Below are positions 9,882 through 18,615 of a stretch of DNA of 64,000 nucleotides, piece by piece. The translations under genes and the position numbers were made by a program. A model generated the notes under the pieces. It did no database searches. It was not told where the DNA came from and worked only from the letters and a program-made list of their open reading frames with translations. The DNA lies in NCBI RefSeq assembly GCF_024256385.1, contig NZ_JAMLFW010000001.1, positions 5,828,001 to 5,892,000 of the forward strand, given 5' to 3'. Within the stretch, counting starts at the first letter, position 1; the number at the start of each line of letters is the position of its first letter. Source of the stretch: Anatilimnocola floriformis (GTDB taxonomy: Bacteria; Planctomycetota; Planctomycetia; Pirellulales; Pirellulaceae).

Positions 9882-10813
9882 CCAGCTTTCCGCAACTTCT
9901 CGGCATTCTCGGTCGCCGCGTCCTGTGGCTGTTCTTCACGCTCTGGGCCGTCTTCAGCATTTCGTTTTTGTTGATGGTGTCATCGCCCGGTGGCCCGTTT
10001 CTCGGTGAGCGCAAGCTCCCCGATGAAATCCGTCGCAGCATGGCAGAGTACTACGATCTTGATGGCACGATGAGCGAGCGCTATTTCAAATCGCTCGCCA
10101 AAGCCTTCACGTTTCGCTTCGGCCCGAGCACCAAGCTCAAGGACTACACCGTCAATCGTGTTATCGCCGAAGGCTTTCCGGTTTCGGCGGCGCTGGGGGT
10201 GATCGCGCTCACACTAGCGCTCGCAGTCGGCATGACGGCGGGGATCATCGCCGCCGTGAAGCGGAACACGTTCTTCGATTTCGCCTTCATGGGCCTGGCG
10301 ACCATTGGCATCGCGATTCCCAATTTCGTGCTCGCCGGCTTTACGATCATCTTGTTCTGCTTCGTTTTGAAATGGTTTCCGCCCGCGGGCTGGGGAAGTG
10401 TAAAGCAAATCGTCCTCCCCGCCGTGTGCGTCGCCGCGCCATACGCTGCTTACATCGCGCGCTTGACCCGCACTGGCATGCTGGAAGTCCTCAATCTCGA
10501 CTTCGTTCGCACTGCCTATGCCAAGGGACTGTCGCCGCGCACGGTGATCGTGCGACATGCGTTGCGCGGCGCGATCATGCCGGTAGTTTCTTACATCGGC
10601 CCTGCCGCGGCGGGCATTCTCACCGGTTCGCTGGTGATCGAACGGATTTTCAATGTGCCGGGAATGGGCTCGCACTTTATTGATGCGGCCATGCAACGCG
10701 ACTATCCGCTCGTGACCGGCATCATCATGGTCTATACGTTGCTGCTGTTCACGATGAATACGCTGGTCGACCTGTCGTACGCCATCATCGATCCGCGCGT
10801 CAAACTGGAATAA
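9878..10813 (+). CDS. Oligopeptide ABC transporter permease, OppB/DppB type
   Basis: The 311-residue product starts MTSFPQLLGILGRRVLWLFF at an ATG overlapping the stop of the binding protein. It has six hydrophobic helices. It also has the EAA-loop region ARLTRTGMLEVLNLDFVRTAYAKGLSPRTVIVRHALRGAIMP, the classic BPD_transp_1 sequence of DppB-type permeases. A frame extension upstream of 9878 is out of register with a membrane start and is not used. It pairs with the permease at 10824 to form the membrane channel. No ATPase genes (OppD/OppF) follow, so these must be supplied from elsewhere. Confidence 0.95.
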   Translation: MTSFPQLLGILGRRVLWLFFTLWAVFSISFLLMVSSPGGPFLGERKLPDEIRRSMAEYYDLDGTMSERYFKSLAKAFTFRFGPSTKLKDYTVNRVIAEGFPVSAALGVIALTLALAVGMTAGIIAAVKRNTFFDFAFMGLATIGIAIPNFVLAGFTIILFCFVLKWFPPAGWGSVKQIVLPAVCVAAPYAAYIARLTRTGMLEVLNLDFVRTAYAKGLSPRTVIVRHALRGAIMPVVSYIGPAAAGILTGSLVIERIFNVPGMGSHFIDAAMQRDYPLVTGIIMVYTLLLFTMNTLVDLSYAIIDPRVKLE

Positions 10814-10823
10814 CTCACCGGCA

Positions 10824-12032
10824 ATGAGCAGTCCGACAACCGAACCAAAAAACACCGCAGACCGCTACGCCGCGCTCCTCACCGAAGCCGCGTCGATTCG
10901 CGGCGTGTCGCTGTGGCTCGATGCCTGGCGTCGACTGCGCAAAAACTACGCGGCCATGGCGTCTCTGTTTGGGCTGATCGCGATCGTACTGCTGGCCTTC
11001 TTCACACCCATCCTGCCGCTGCAGTCGCCGCAGTTCATTCGCCTGACGAAGGCCGATCAATACCAGCCGCCGCGCTTCACCAAGACCGAGCTCGGCATCA
11101 CCCGCGCTGGCGTGCAAAAGTTTGAGGAAGAACTGCGCGACCTGCAATCGCAACTCGGTTCGCTGAGCGGCGACGAGCTCAAAGCGAAAAAACTCGATAT
11201 CGAAAGCAAACATCGTGACCATCCGTTTTATAAACTCTGGAACAACCCCGGCCCGCTGGTGTGGCAGCTGCTGAAGCTTCGCCTCGCTATTTTTGGCGAC
11301 TGGTGTTTGCCCTCGATCTGCGGTACCGATGAACTCGGCCGTGATGTTCTCTCGCGGATCTTCTGGGGGGCGCGCGTCTCGCTGATGGTTGGCATTCTCG
11401 CCGCGCTCGTCTCGCTGGTTATCGGCGTGAGCTACGGCGCGACGGCGGGTTACGCGGGAGGCACGATCGATGCCGCGATGATGCGCATCGTCGACGTGCT
11501 TTATTCGATTCCGTTCATTTTTATCGTGATCAACCTGATCATGCTCCTCCGCGACGATTACTACAAAGCAGCCATGGCCCGTTGGGGACTGAACGAAATC
11601 ACGCTGTTCTATATCGTGATCGGCGCACTCTTCTGGCTGACGATGTCGCGCGTGGTGCGCGGTCAGGTGATCTCGCTGAAGCACGAACAGTTTGTCGATG
11701 CCGCCCGCACCATCGGCGCCGGCAGCCAGCGCATCATCTTCCGCCACATCGTGCCCAACGTGCTGGGGGTGGTGATCGTCTATCTCACGCTCACCATTCC
11801 CAGTGTGATGCTCTTCGAAGCCTTTCTCTCCTTCCTCGGCTTCGGCGTGCAACCGCCGAATGTCTCGTGGGGTTTGCTGGTGAACGACGGCATTAAAGTC
11901 ATCACACCGATCGGCATTCACTGGTGGCTGGTCCTCTTTCCCGGCCTGGCGCTGGCGCTGACGCTCTTTGCGCTCAATTACCTCGGCGATGGCCTGCGCG
12001 ATGCACTCGATCCGCGCATGAAGAACCGCTAA
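10824..12032 (+). CDS. Oligopeptide ABC transporter permease, OppC/DppC type, with large extracytoplasmic insert
   Basis: A 402-residue permease, about 100 residues longer than typical DppC. The first helix (about 48-65) is followed by an insert near residues 75-150 containing a coiled-coil-like stretch (QKFEEELRDLQSQLGSLSGD). The conserved GTDELGRDVLSRIFWGARVS then begins the core domain. The EAA loop is VVRGQVISLKHEQFVDAARTIGAG, and the C-terminal ALNYLGDGLRDALDPR matches the family exactly. It starts 10 bp after the OppB-type gene and ends 8 bp before a perfect inverted repeat. Confidence 0.94.
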   Translation: MSSPTTEPKNTADRYAALLTEAASIRGVSLWLDAWRRLRKNYAAMASLFGLIAIVLLAFFTPILPLQSPQFIRLTKADQYQPPRFTKTELGITRAGVQKFEEELRDLQSQLGSLSGDELKAKKLDIESKHRDHPFYKLWNNPGPLVWQLLKLRLAIFGDWCLPSICGTDELGRDVLSRIFWGARVSLMVGILAALVSLVIGVSYGATAGYAGGTIDAAMMRIVDVLYSIPFIFIVINLIMLLRDDYYKAAMARWGLNEITLFYIVIGALFWLTMSRVVRGQVISLKHEQFVDAARTIGAGSQRIIFRHIVPNVLGVVIVYLTLTIPSVMLFEAFLSFLGFGVQPPNVSWGLLVNDGIKVITPIGIHWWLVLFPGLALALTLFALNYLGDGLRDALDPRMKNR

Positions 12033-12040
12033 CGCGAAAT

Positions 12041-12132
12041 GTAGGGTGGGTCGAGCGGTACTCCGCGAGGCCCACCAAATGTAGCTGGTGACGAATGGTG
12101 GGCCTCGCGGAGTACCGCTCGACCCACCCTAC
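12041..12132. terminator. Perfect 37-bp inverted repeat between convergent genes
   Basis: Arms 12041-12077 and 12096-12132 are exact inverted copies of 37 bases with an 18-base loop. The left arm begins GTAGGGTGGGTCGAGCGG. It sits between the stop of the permease (12032, plus) and the stop of the giant gene (12136, minus), so it would form a very stable hairpin in both transcripts. There is no T-run. A further 37-base copy with one mismatch lies unpaired at 33848-33884, so it belongs to a dispersed repeat family. Confidence 0.7.
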
Positions 12133-12135
12133 GAT

Positions 12136-15100
12136 TTACACCCGTTGTCGCCAGGGCGAATGCACCGTGACTAACAAACTGCAAGCGAGCAACAGCACGC
12201 CGATCCACAGATAGTCGGGAATGGCCAGCGCGGCACAACCACACAGCGCGAGCACCAGTTGTGGATACGCAATCACCCAATCCCGCAGACTCGCGCTCCG
12301 GGCCGATTGCGTGATGATCAGCGCGCCGAGCAGCAAACCGCCGGCGATGAGCCATTGCCACAGCAGGTTGGTGGTGGGGGCTGCCGTTGGGCGCACCACG
12401 GTCAAGCTGACGAGTTCACCAGCCGAGCTCGTGCGGAGTTCCTGTAGCGGCCGGGCGGCGACTTCGCTCAGATTGTCGAGCACCGGCGCGGGACGACTTG
12501 CTTTGCTATCGGGCAACGCCGCGTTCAACTGGTCAGACATTTCGTTTTCGAGCGCTTGCAGCCGAGCTGCGATCATCGGCGCGAAAGGGGACGTCGGCGG
12601 GCGTTTGCGAATGATTTCCAGTTCGCGATCCCAATGCCGCCGCCAAAGCGCGAGCCAGGTGCTGGCCGACTCGGTGTGATTGCCTGCCGGCGCATCGGCG
12701 GCCCCTTCGGCCATTTCGACCAAGGCTTCGAAGGGGGCGAGCGCTTCGTCCGGCGGCGCGATGTTGGCGCGGGCCATGCTGGGAGGAAGCTGCAGCTGCG
12801 CAGGTCCGAGAATCTGCCAGCGGGTGTGCGCGATGGGAACATTCGCGACGCGCGGCGCGGAAAATTCCCAGCGGCCACTGGTGTCGTCAGCCGTCGCGAG
12901 CACACCGCGATAAATCACTTGCACCCACTGCGGCCAACTGTCGGAATGGAGCTCGACAGTCGCAGCGCCGCCGATGCCGGGTTCGCGGCGGAGCGGCGTG
13001 GGGACGTCGTTGACGATGGCGGCCACCAGCTCATGCGCCGGCGGCGGTTGCAGCAGCAGCGTCTTCGCGCCGCTGGGAAGGACCATCAATTTCGTCTGTC
13101 CCACGACTCGCCGATCGGCTTGCCATGTGACCTGATGTTCGGCGAGCAGAATTCGCGGCTGTTCGCGGCGCACGCGTTCGGGCCGCGCCGATGCGCGATA
13201 CCGATCGATGATCGCTTCGTAGGTCAGCTCCGGCCCGACGGCTAGGTTGGTGAATTCCTCGGGCAGTTCACCCCGTGGCTGCAGCCCCGCCGTTTGCCAT
13301 TGCAGCGGCGAATCGGCACCGCGGCGCGGTAGTGCGATGAAGCGCTGTAGCGAATCGTGATTGCCGATGAGATCGATCACCGGCAGGCGAATGAGCTCCT
13401 GCTCGACCGCGAGCGGAGCTTTGATTTGCAGCAGCAGTTGATCGGTCGCCGGCTTGTCGAGTTGCACGCGGAGCAAATTGCGAGATTGCCCCGGCAGCGA
13501 TTCGAGGTGGTAGCGGGCAGTGGGCTCGATATCGAATGGCCCTTCCCAGTCGCGCGGGATGGAGAATTGCAGTTCGTCGAACGTGCCGCCGGGGCTGCGG
13601 AGCTTGGCGATTACCTCGAGTTGCCAATCGTCGTCTTCGGTGAGGACGCGAGTCAGCAGTTCGCCCGAGTAACCGATCAGCGCCGCGCCGAGCGTGATGG
13701 GAATTGGCTGCGGCACGGGACCGGGGCGCGGGTTACTCCAATCGAGGCGGGCGAAGATTCGATCGGCGGTTGCAGGCTCATCGGCCGTCGGCGTGATCGC
13801 CACTTCTTTCCAACCAGTGAGCTTGCCGAGCGTGATCGCAGCGCCGGCCCGCTTGCGAAGCGTGCAGTCGTAATGCTGCACGTCGATCTCGCTCGTTTGC
13901 AGCACCGGCAAGGTCAGCGACTTGCCCGCGACATGCGCGCGATCGGCGAAGACTTCTACCTGCCAGGCCGCGGTGCGTGTTTCATCGAGCAAGATCGTCA
14001 GCAAGCCATCCGCATGGCGGAACCAACGGCTGGCGACGGCAGCATCGGTTTGCGAAACCGTCACGCGGCGGACGATGAGTTGCGGTGGCAGTTGAAAGCG
14101 AAGTTGATTGACACTCGCGGGCAACAGCGGACCGCTGACGCGATAACGCACGCTGGTTTGTTCGGGAGTGAGAGTCCACTCGATTTGCTGCGACGCTTGC
14201 AGGCGATTGGGCGTGGCGATGACCGCCAGCGTGGGTCGCGGCGCATCGGCTGTGCTGCGAAACGCGTGTACCGGCGCGAGCGAAGGATCGCCCCAATTCT
14301 GCAGAAACTCGGCCGCGGGGAGCGTGCCCGGTTTGCCGTTCCACTGCAGGCTGGGCGCGATCCACGCCGCTTGCCAGTCGCGCGTGATGCGTTCGGCAAT
14401 CGGCTCGATGCGAGGCGGTTGTAGATTGCCGATGCCAGTCGAACCGACGAGCAAAAACGAAGCACTGATGTGAACGTCGCCGGTCGCCGGTTTGTCGAGC
14501 ACGAAGTGATGCAGATTGGTTTCGCCCTCGTCGGTGAATTGGCGGACGACATTCACGCCATAGCCGGTCGGCAGCAATCGGAAACGGGGGTCGGCGCGGA
14601 CCACTACTTCACGCAACTTACCGGTGAGGGGCCGGAATTGCCATTTTCCTTCGACGACGACCGAGCTGGGACGCATTCGCCAGAGGAGCAATTGCTCGAC
14701 TTCGACGACAGGCGCGGGCTCCGTTGCCGTTCGCGACCAGGTGACGCTCAGTTGATCGCTGCCGCCGAGTTCGACTGCGGCCGTAGTGCTGGTGGAGCTT
14801 CGTTCGCCGCCCCGAGCGCTGGCAATAACCACATGCTCGCCCGAGGGCAATTCGGGAACAACGACTCGGCTGCTTGTCACCGGCGGAATGCGAATCTTCG
14901 CACCGACCGCGCCATCTTTTTGCGGCGTGGCCAGCGCAAGACCGATTTCGAGGCGCTTGCGGCCGAGGCCCGTGAACTCGATTTGTAGAGCATCGCCCGC
15001 GGCAGACCATGTCGCTGAGGCGGCCTCGCCCTCAATCTTCACACCTGGGTCGCTCAGGCGAACCTGCTCGCGCTGGAATGGCAGGCGAACGACGCTCTGT

Positions 15101-18100
15101 TCCTGAAATATCTCCACTTCAAAGCTGGCCACCAGTCCTTGCAGCTCGGCGGGAAGATCGGCGGTGCCGGTGCTCCAGCGCAGCTCATACTGAGCGCTGC
15201 GGACAAGCCAGGCCGGGTGCTCGCCACTGCGTGTTTCGGCGCGAAAGAGTGCGGCATACAAACCGGGCGATACATAGACGTAATCGGTCGGCTGTTGCTC
15301 GGCATCGACGGGAATGACGACGCGCCAGGGCTTGGTTGTTTTTTCTTCGGCTGCCGAAGGACGATGCTGCGCCTGCACGAGCAACGCGAGCGCGCCGCCA
15401 GCGAAAAACAGTCTCGCAGCGGTCTGCCAGGCAAAACCCGTGGTCGTGGGTGAGGGTTGCGGCGCCGTGGGCTGCTTGAGCGGTCGAAGAAAAAGCTGCC
15501 AGGCAAAACCGGTGAGCCAACCCGCGAGCGCGGCCAGCGCGAAACTCCCCCACGGTTCGCCGGGGAGCCACGAGATGGCCAGCAGTGCACAGGCTGCGCT
15601 GAGGTGGCGAAATGAGCTCCATTCGCGCAGTCGGATGGCGAGTCCCGCCACGGCAATCGCCAGCACCAGACCGAGCAATCCGAACCAGGCCGGAGAATAA
15701 ACGACAATCGTTTCGGCTGCCGTGGTCGGTAGATCGCGCGAGATCACCGCACTCGAGTTGCGCGGCCAAAGCAGGGCCAGCAGCGAATCGGCAAACAAGC
15801 TTCGACTTTCCTCGGGCTTCAGCTCGCTCGAGCCGGGCCAAGGTTGCCAATTGCCGGGCAGGCGAATTTGCCAGTCGCTTTGCAGAATCGGCAATCGCGT
15901 GGTGGGGATCGGCGCGAGCCAGCGGGCAGTCAGCCAAGCGCGCTCGCGGCTGGCGGGCGATGTGTATTCGATCCGCACGCGCGGATTGCTGTTGCTCGTC
16001 GCGCTGCCGTTGCTTGCTCCGTTGTTTCCACGCAGGGGAATCGACAGCCAGCGAGGATCGCTGGTGCGCGAGAAGGCGAGGACTTCGCGGCCGTCGACAG
16101 TGGCCCGCGCGAGACGAGCTTGCTCGGGTAGCCGCAGCTCAAGCACTTCGACATTGCCGGTCACGTCGTAGCGTGCTTCGTGTCGGCCGGCGCCGGTGGG
16201 GGCAAACTCGCTGTCGAGATCGCACAGGCTGATCCAACCGGCAAAGGCCCGCTGCGAATCGGGGAGCGCGGAGATGGTGAGTTTTGCCTCTTGGCCCGGT
16301 TGATAGCGATAACGGGCGCGAAGATCTTGATTCGCCGCGGCAAACGGCAGCGGCCGAAGACGTTCGGCATGCCAGGCATATGGGCCATCGAGCGCGCCGA
16401 AGATCTCCAGGTGCGCGGCGTGCGCGGTGGCTTCGGGGAGCTCGACGAGCGGTGTCGCCGTGGGTGCGGTCAGTTGCTCGGTCCACTGCGCTTTGACGAC
16501 GAAAGAATTGTCGCGGGCCCGCGGCAACTCGACACGATAGAGCGCGGGCTGCACCGCATCGGCGGCCATCATCGCTTCGACGCGTTGCGCGACTAGCGGC
16601 CGATCGTCACCCGCGAGGAACCAATCGGGATCGGTCGCCGGCGCGGGTCGCAGCTGCACGAGCAGACTGGCCACGGCGGACGACTCGGGTTCGCACTGCA
16701 GCTGTAGTTCGTACTCGATCCGTTCCGGCGCGAGATGAATTTGCAGCGTCGAATCGGCAGCGTAATGCGCCGAGCCCGGCGTGAGTTGAAAGCGTGGTTG
16801 ACGAGCGGCATCGGTCAAACGAACAAGCCAACTGCCGGGAGGCGATTCACTTAGCGCGCGAACTTTGGCTGGTAGAGTCGCGGTGGTGAGAAACTCCAGA
16901 CCATCGGCAGTGAGGAGTTTCGGTTCGAAGCTGGAATCGGCGAGCTGCAGGGTGACATAGCGCTGCGTGGTGGCCGCGGCTGGAAAACGCAACGGCTGGA
17001 GCATGTCGTCGCTCCAGTTTTCGGCGCCGGTCGCGCGAACGTGCCGGAGCCGAGCGTTGATACGTACGGGCCGGACCGAGCGGAGAGGTTGCCGCAGCTG
17101 CAGCGTGATGACTTGGAAATTGCCGCGGGGCCGTACGACGCGGTCCTCGAGCAATTCGGGTGGCGAGGTTTCGACCGAGTCGATCACCCAGCTCCGCGGC
17201 ACTTCGCATTCGACGCTGAATTGCTGGCCGCTGCTCACCGAGAGCTCGGCGCCGACCTGCGCCACGATTTGTTTCGGCTCGACCTGCAGCGTGACCAGGC
17301 TGGTCGCTTCGAGCGGCATGGGCGTTGGCGCGGGCTGCACTTCGATGACGGCGTTTTGTCGTTCGAGTTGATATTGCAGCAGGTCCATTCCCGAGCTGTC
17401 GCTGGCGAGCGTGGTCGCCGACAGCCGGCCGCCGGGACCGGCTACTGCATCGAGCTGCAGCCAGCGCGGCGAAGCAATGTTGATGCGCCCTTCTTGCCAG
17501 AGCGCGTCTTCGATTGTGGCCCGCGGCAACGACCATTTTTGCGGCGACTGTGGCCAATCGGCGACGGCGGTGAGTTGAATCAAACGACTCGGGCCGATCA
17601 GCGGTTCGGGCAGCGCGATGATCGCGAGTGGTTCGCCGCTAGCTGTTTTTTCGCTCGTCCACGAGAGGGATTGTTCGCCCCAGCGGATGGTTGTCCACTG
17701 CAGCCGCGGATCGTGACGAACGCGGATTTGCCGGAGCGGTGCGCGATTGATATCGAGCTCGAGCGAAAGTTCCAGATCCATCTGGCCGGGCGTGAAGACA
17801 TAGCTGCCGGTCTCGCGGACGAGGACCAGCGGCGGCGTTTGAGCATCGGCCTGGCGGGGCTGCGCGAGCAACTCGACGCGATTGCCGCCGGCGATCTCGA
17901 TTTGCCAGAGCGATTCGGCTTCGCTGTTTTTGGACGAGGCACTCGGCGTTTCGCGGAGGATGGCCTGATCGCTGGTGAGGAGCCAATTGGCTGGGACTCG
18001 CAGTTCCAAATGCTGCCGTGCTGCGGGTGGCAGATCGAGGGCAAACTTCAAGCGGCCTCGCTCGTCGCGCCGGCCACGCAACGACCACGGGAACTGCAAC

Positions 18101-18615
18101 ACGCCCGATTGCGGTACGCCGAGGAGCAGTTGTTGTTTGTCGTTTTGGCCGAAGGTCGCGGAGTTCAGGTTGGAGTCACTGCCGGCAGCGTCGCTCTCTT
18201 TCCAATTCGGCAAACCGATGGCGAGGCTGCAGGGCGACAGCGTCAGCCAGGCGAGATCGGGAGCATTTGCTACGTTGCGGCGATCGATTTTAAGTTCCGC
18301 CGTTCCTTGCGTCAGCTGATCGGTCTTCAGCGTGGCGCGATACAAGGCAGAGGTGATGACAGCGCCAGGCGGAGCGACCGGCGGTGCCGTGACGACTGCG
18401 AACCTCGCCATGCGTCGTTCGAATTCCGCGCGCGGCAGTGGCAGCAACCCGCGGGCTTCGGGATCGAGTTGATCGACGGGGACGAAGATTTTGCGTACCG
18501 ACTGCGGCGTGAGTTCTTTCGGCGCCTCGACGGGCGCGACAGGCGGCTGAGCGCTGGCGAACGCTGCGGCGAATGCGAATAACAGCGCGCAGCAAATGGC
18601 TGCGACACGGTTCAC
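12136..18615 (-). CDS. Giant secreted/membrane protein with two tandem ~1000-residue modules
   Basis: The product has 2159 residues. There is a signal peptide (about 1-22, ending AFASAQ), then a long region dominated by short beta-strand-like segments with no catalytic motif. A three-helix cluster lies at about 977-1045. A second signal-like segment, FFAGGALALLVQAQ, lies at about 1070-1083. A second beta-rich module follows, then a terminal three-helix cluster (about 2084-2152). Both modules share an N-terminal IFVPVD/VVIPVD motif and a pre-membrane block containing DWQIRLPG or TRWQILGP. Translation starts at a GTG that overlaps the stop of the 1146-residue gene, so the two are coupled. The architecture suggests a surface or periplasmic structural or assembly protein anchored in the membrane. 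The function is unknown. Confidence 0.85.
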   Translation of the reverse strand: MNRVAAICCALLFAFAAAFASAQPPVAPVEAPKELTPQSVRKIFVPVDQLDPEARGLLPLPRAEFERRMARFAVVTAPPVAPPGAVITSALYRATLKTDQLTQGTAELKIDRRNVANAPDLAWLTLSPCSLAIGLPNWKESDAAGSDSNLNSATFGQNDKQQLLLGVPQSGVLQFPWSLRGRRDERGRLKFALDLPPAARQHLELRVPANWLLTSDQAILRETPSASSKNSEAESLWQIEIAGGNRVELLAQPRQADAQTPPLVLVRETGSYVFTPGQMDLELSLELDINRAPLRQIRVRHDPRLQWTTIRWGEQSLSWTSEKTASGEPLAIIALPEPLIGPSRLIQLTAVADWPQSPQKWSLPRATIEDALWQEGRINIASPRWLQLDAVAGPGGRLSATTLASDSSGMDLLQYQLERQNAVIEVQPAPTPMPLEATSLVTLQVEPKQIVAQVGAELSVSSGQQFSVECEVPRSWVIDSVETSPPELLEDRVVRPRGNFQVITLQLRQPLRSVRPVRINARLRHVRATGAENWSDDMLQPLRFPAAATTQRYVTLQLADSSFEPKLLTADGLEFLTTATLPAKVRALSESPPGSWLVRLTDAARQPRFQLTPGSAHYAADSTLQIHLAPERIEYELQLQCEPESSAVASLLVQLRPAPATDPDWFLAGDDRPLVAQRVEAMMAADAVQPALYRVELPRARDNSFVVKAQWTEQLTAPTATPLVELPEATAHAAHLEIFGALDGPYAWHAERLRPLPFAAANQDLRARYRYQPGQEAKLTISALPDSQRAFAGWISLCDLDSEFAPTGAGRHEARYDVTGNVEVLELRLPEQARLARATVDGREVLAFSRTSDPRWLSIPLRGNNGASNGSATSNSNPRVRIEYTSPASRERAWLTARWLAPIPTTRLPILQSDWQIRLPGNWQPWPGSSELKPEESRSLFADSLLALLWPRNSSAVISRDLPTTAAETIVVYSPAWFGLLGLVLAIAVAGLAIRLREWSSFRHLSAACALLAISWLPGEPWGSFALAALAGWLTGFAWQLFLRPLKQPTAPQPSPTTTGFAWQTAARLFFAGGALALLVQAQHRPSAAEEKTTKPWRVVIPVDAEQQPTDYVYVSPGLYAALFRAETRSGEHPAWLVRSAQYELRWSTGTADLPAELQGLVASFEVEIFQEQSVVRLPFQREQVRLSDPGVKIEGEAASATWSAAGDALQIEFTGLGRKRLEIGLALATPQKDGAVGAKIRIPPVTSSRVVVPELPSGEHVVIASARGGERSSTSTTAAVELGGSDQLSVTWSRTATEPAPVVEVEQLLLWRMRPSSVVVEGKWQFRPLTGKLREVVVRADPRFRLLPTGYGVNVVRQFTDEGETNLHHFVLDKPATGDVHISASFLLVGSTGIGNLQPPRIEPIAERITRDWQAAWIAPSLQWNGKPGTLPAAEFLQNWGDPSLAPVHAFRSTADAPRPTLAVIATPNRLQASQQIEWTLTPEQTSVRYRVSGPLLPASVNQLRFQLPPQLIVRRVTVSQTDAAVASRWFRHADGLLTILLDETRTAAWQVEVFADRAHVAGKSLTLPVLQTSEIDVQHYDCTLRKRAGAAITLGKLTGWKEVAITPTADEPATADRIFARLDWSNPRPGPVPQPIPITLGAALIGYSGELLTRVLTEDDDWQLEVIAKLRSPGGTFDELQFSIPRDWEGPFDIEPTARYHLESLPGQSRNLLRVQLDKPATDQLLLQIKAPLAVEQELIRLPVIDLIGNHDSLQRFIALPRRGADSPLQWQTAGLQPRGELPEEFTNLAVGPELTYEAIIDRYRASARPERVRREQPRILLAEHQVTWQADRRVVGQTKLMVLPSGAKTLLLQPPPAHELVAAIVNDVPTPLRREPGIGGAATVELHSDSWPQWVQVIYRGVLATADDTSGRWEFSAPRVANVPIAHTRWQILGPAQLQLPPSMARANIAPPDEALAPFEALVEMAEGAADAPAGNHTESASTWLALWRRHWDRELEIIRKRPPTSPFAPMIAARLQALENEMSDQLNAALPDSKASRPAPVLDNLSEVAARPLQELRTSSAGELVSLTVVRPTAAPTTNLLWQWLIAGGLLLGALIITQSARSASLRDWVIAYPQLVLALCGCAALAIPDYLWIGVLLLACSLLVTVHSPWRQRV

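Noticed and set aside
13357-14424. 355-codon open frame on the plus strand
   Set aside because: Another shadow of the giant gene with no independent support.
17041-18582. 513-codon open frame on the plus strand inside the giant gene
   Set aside because: It is antisense to a gene with signal peptide and conserved modules; its product is Arg-rich and low in hydrophobic order, a shadow caused by GC-rich third codon positions.
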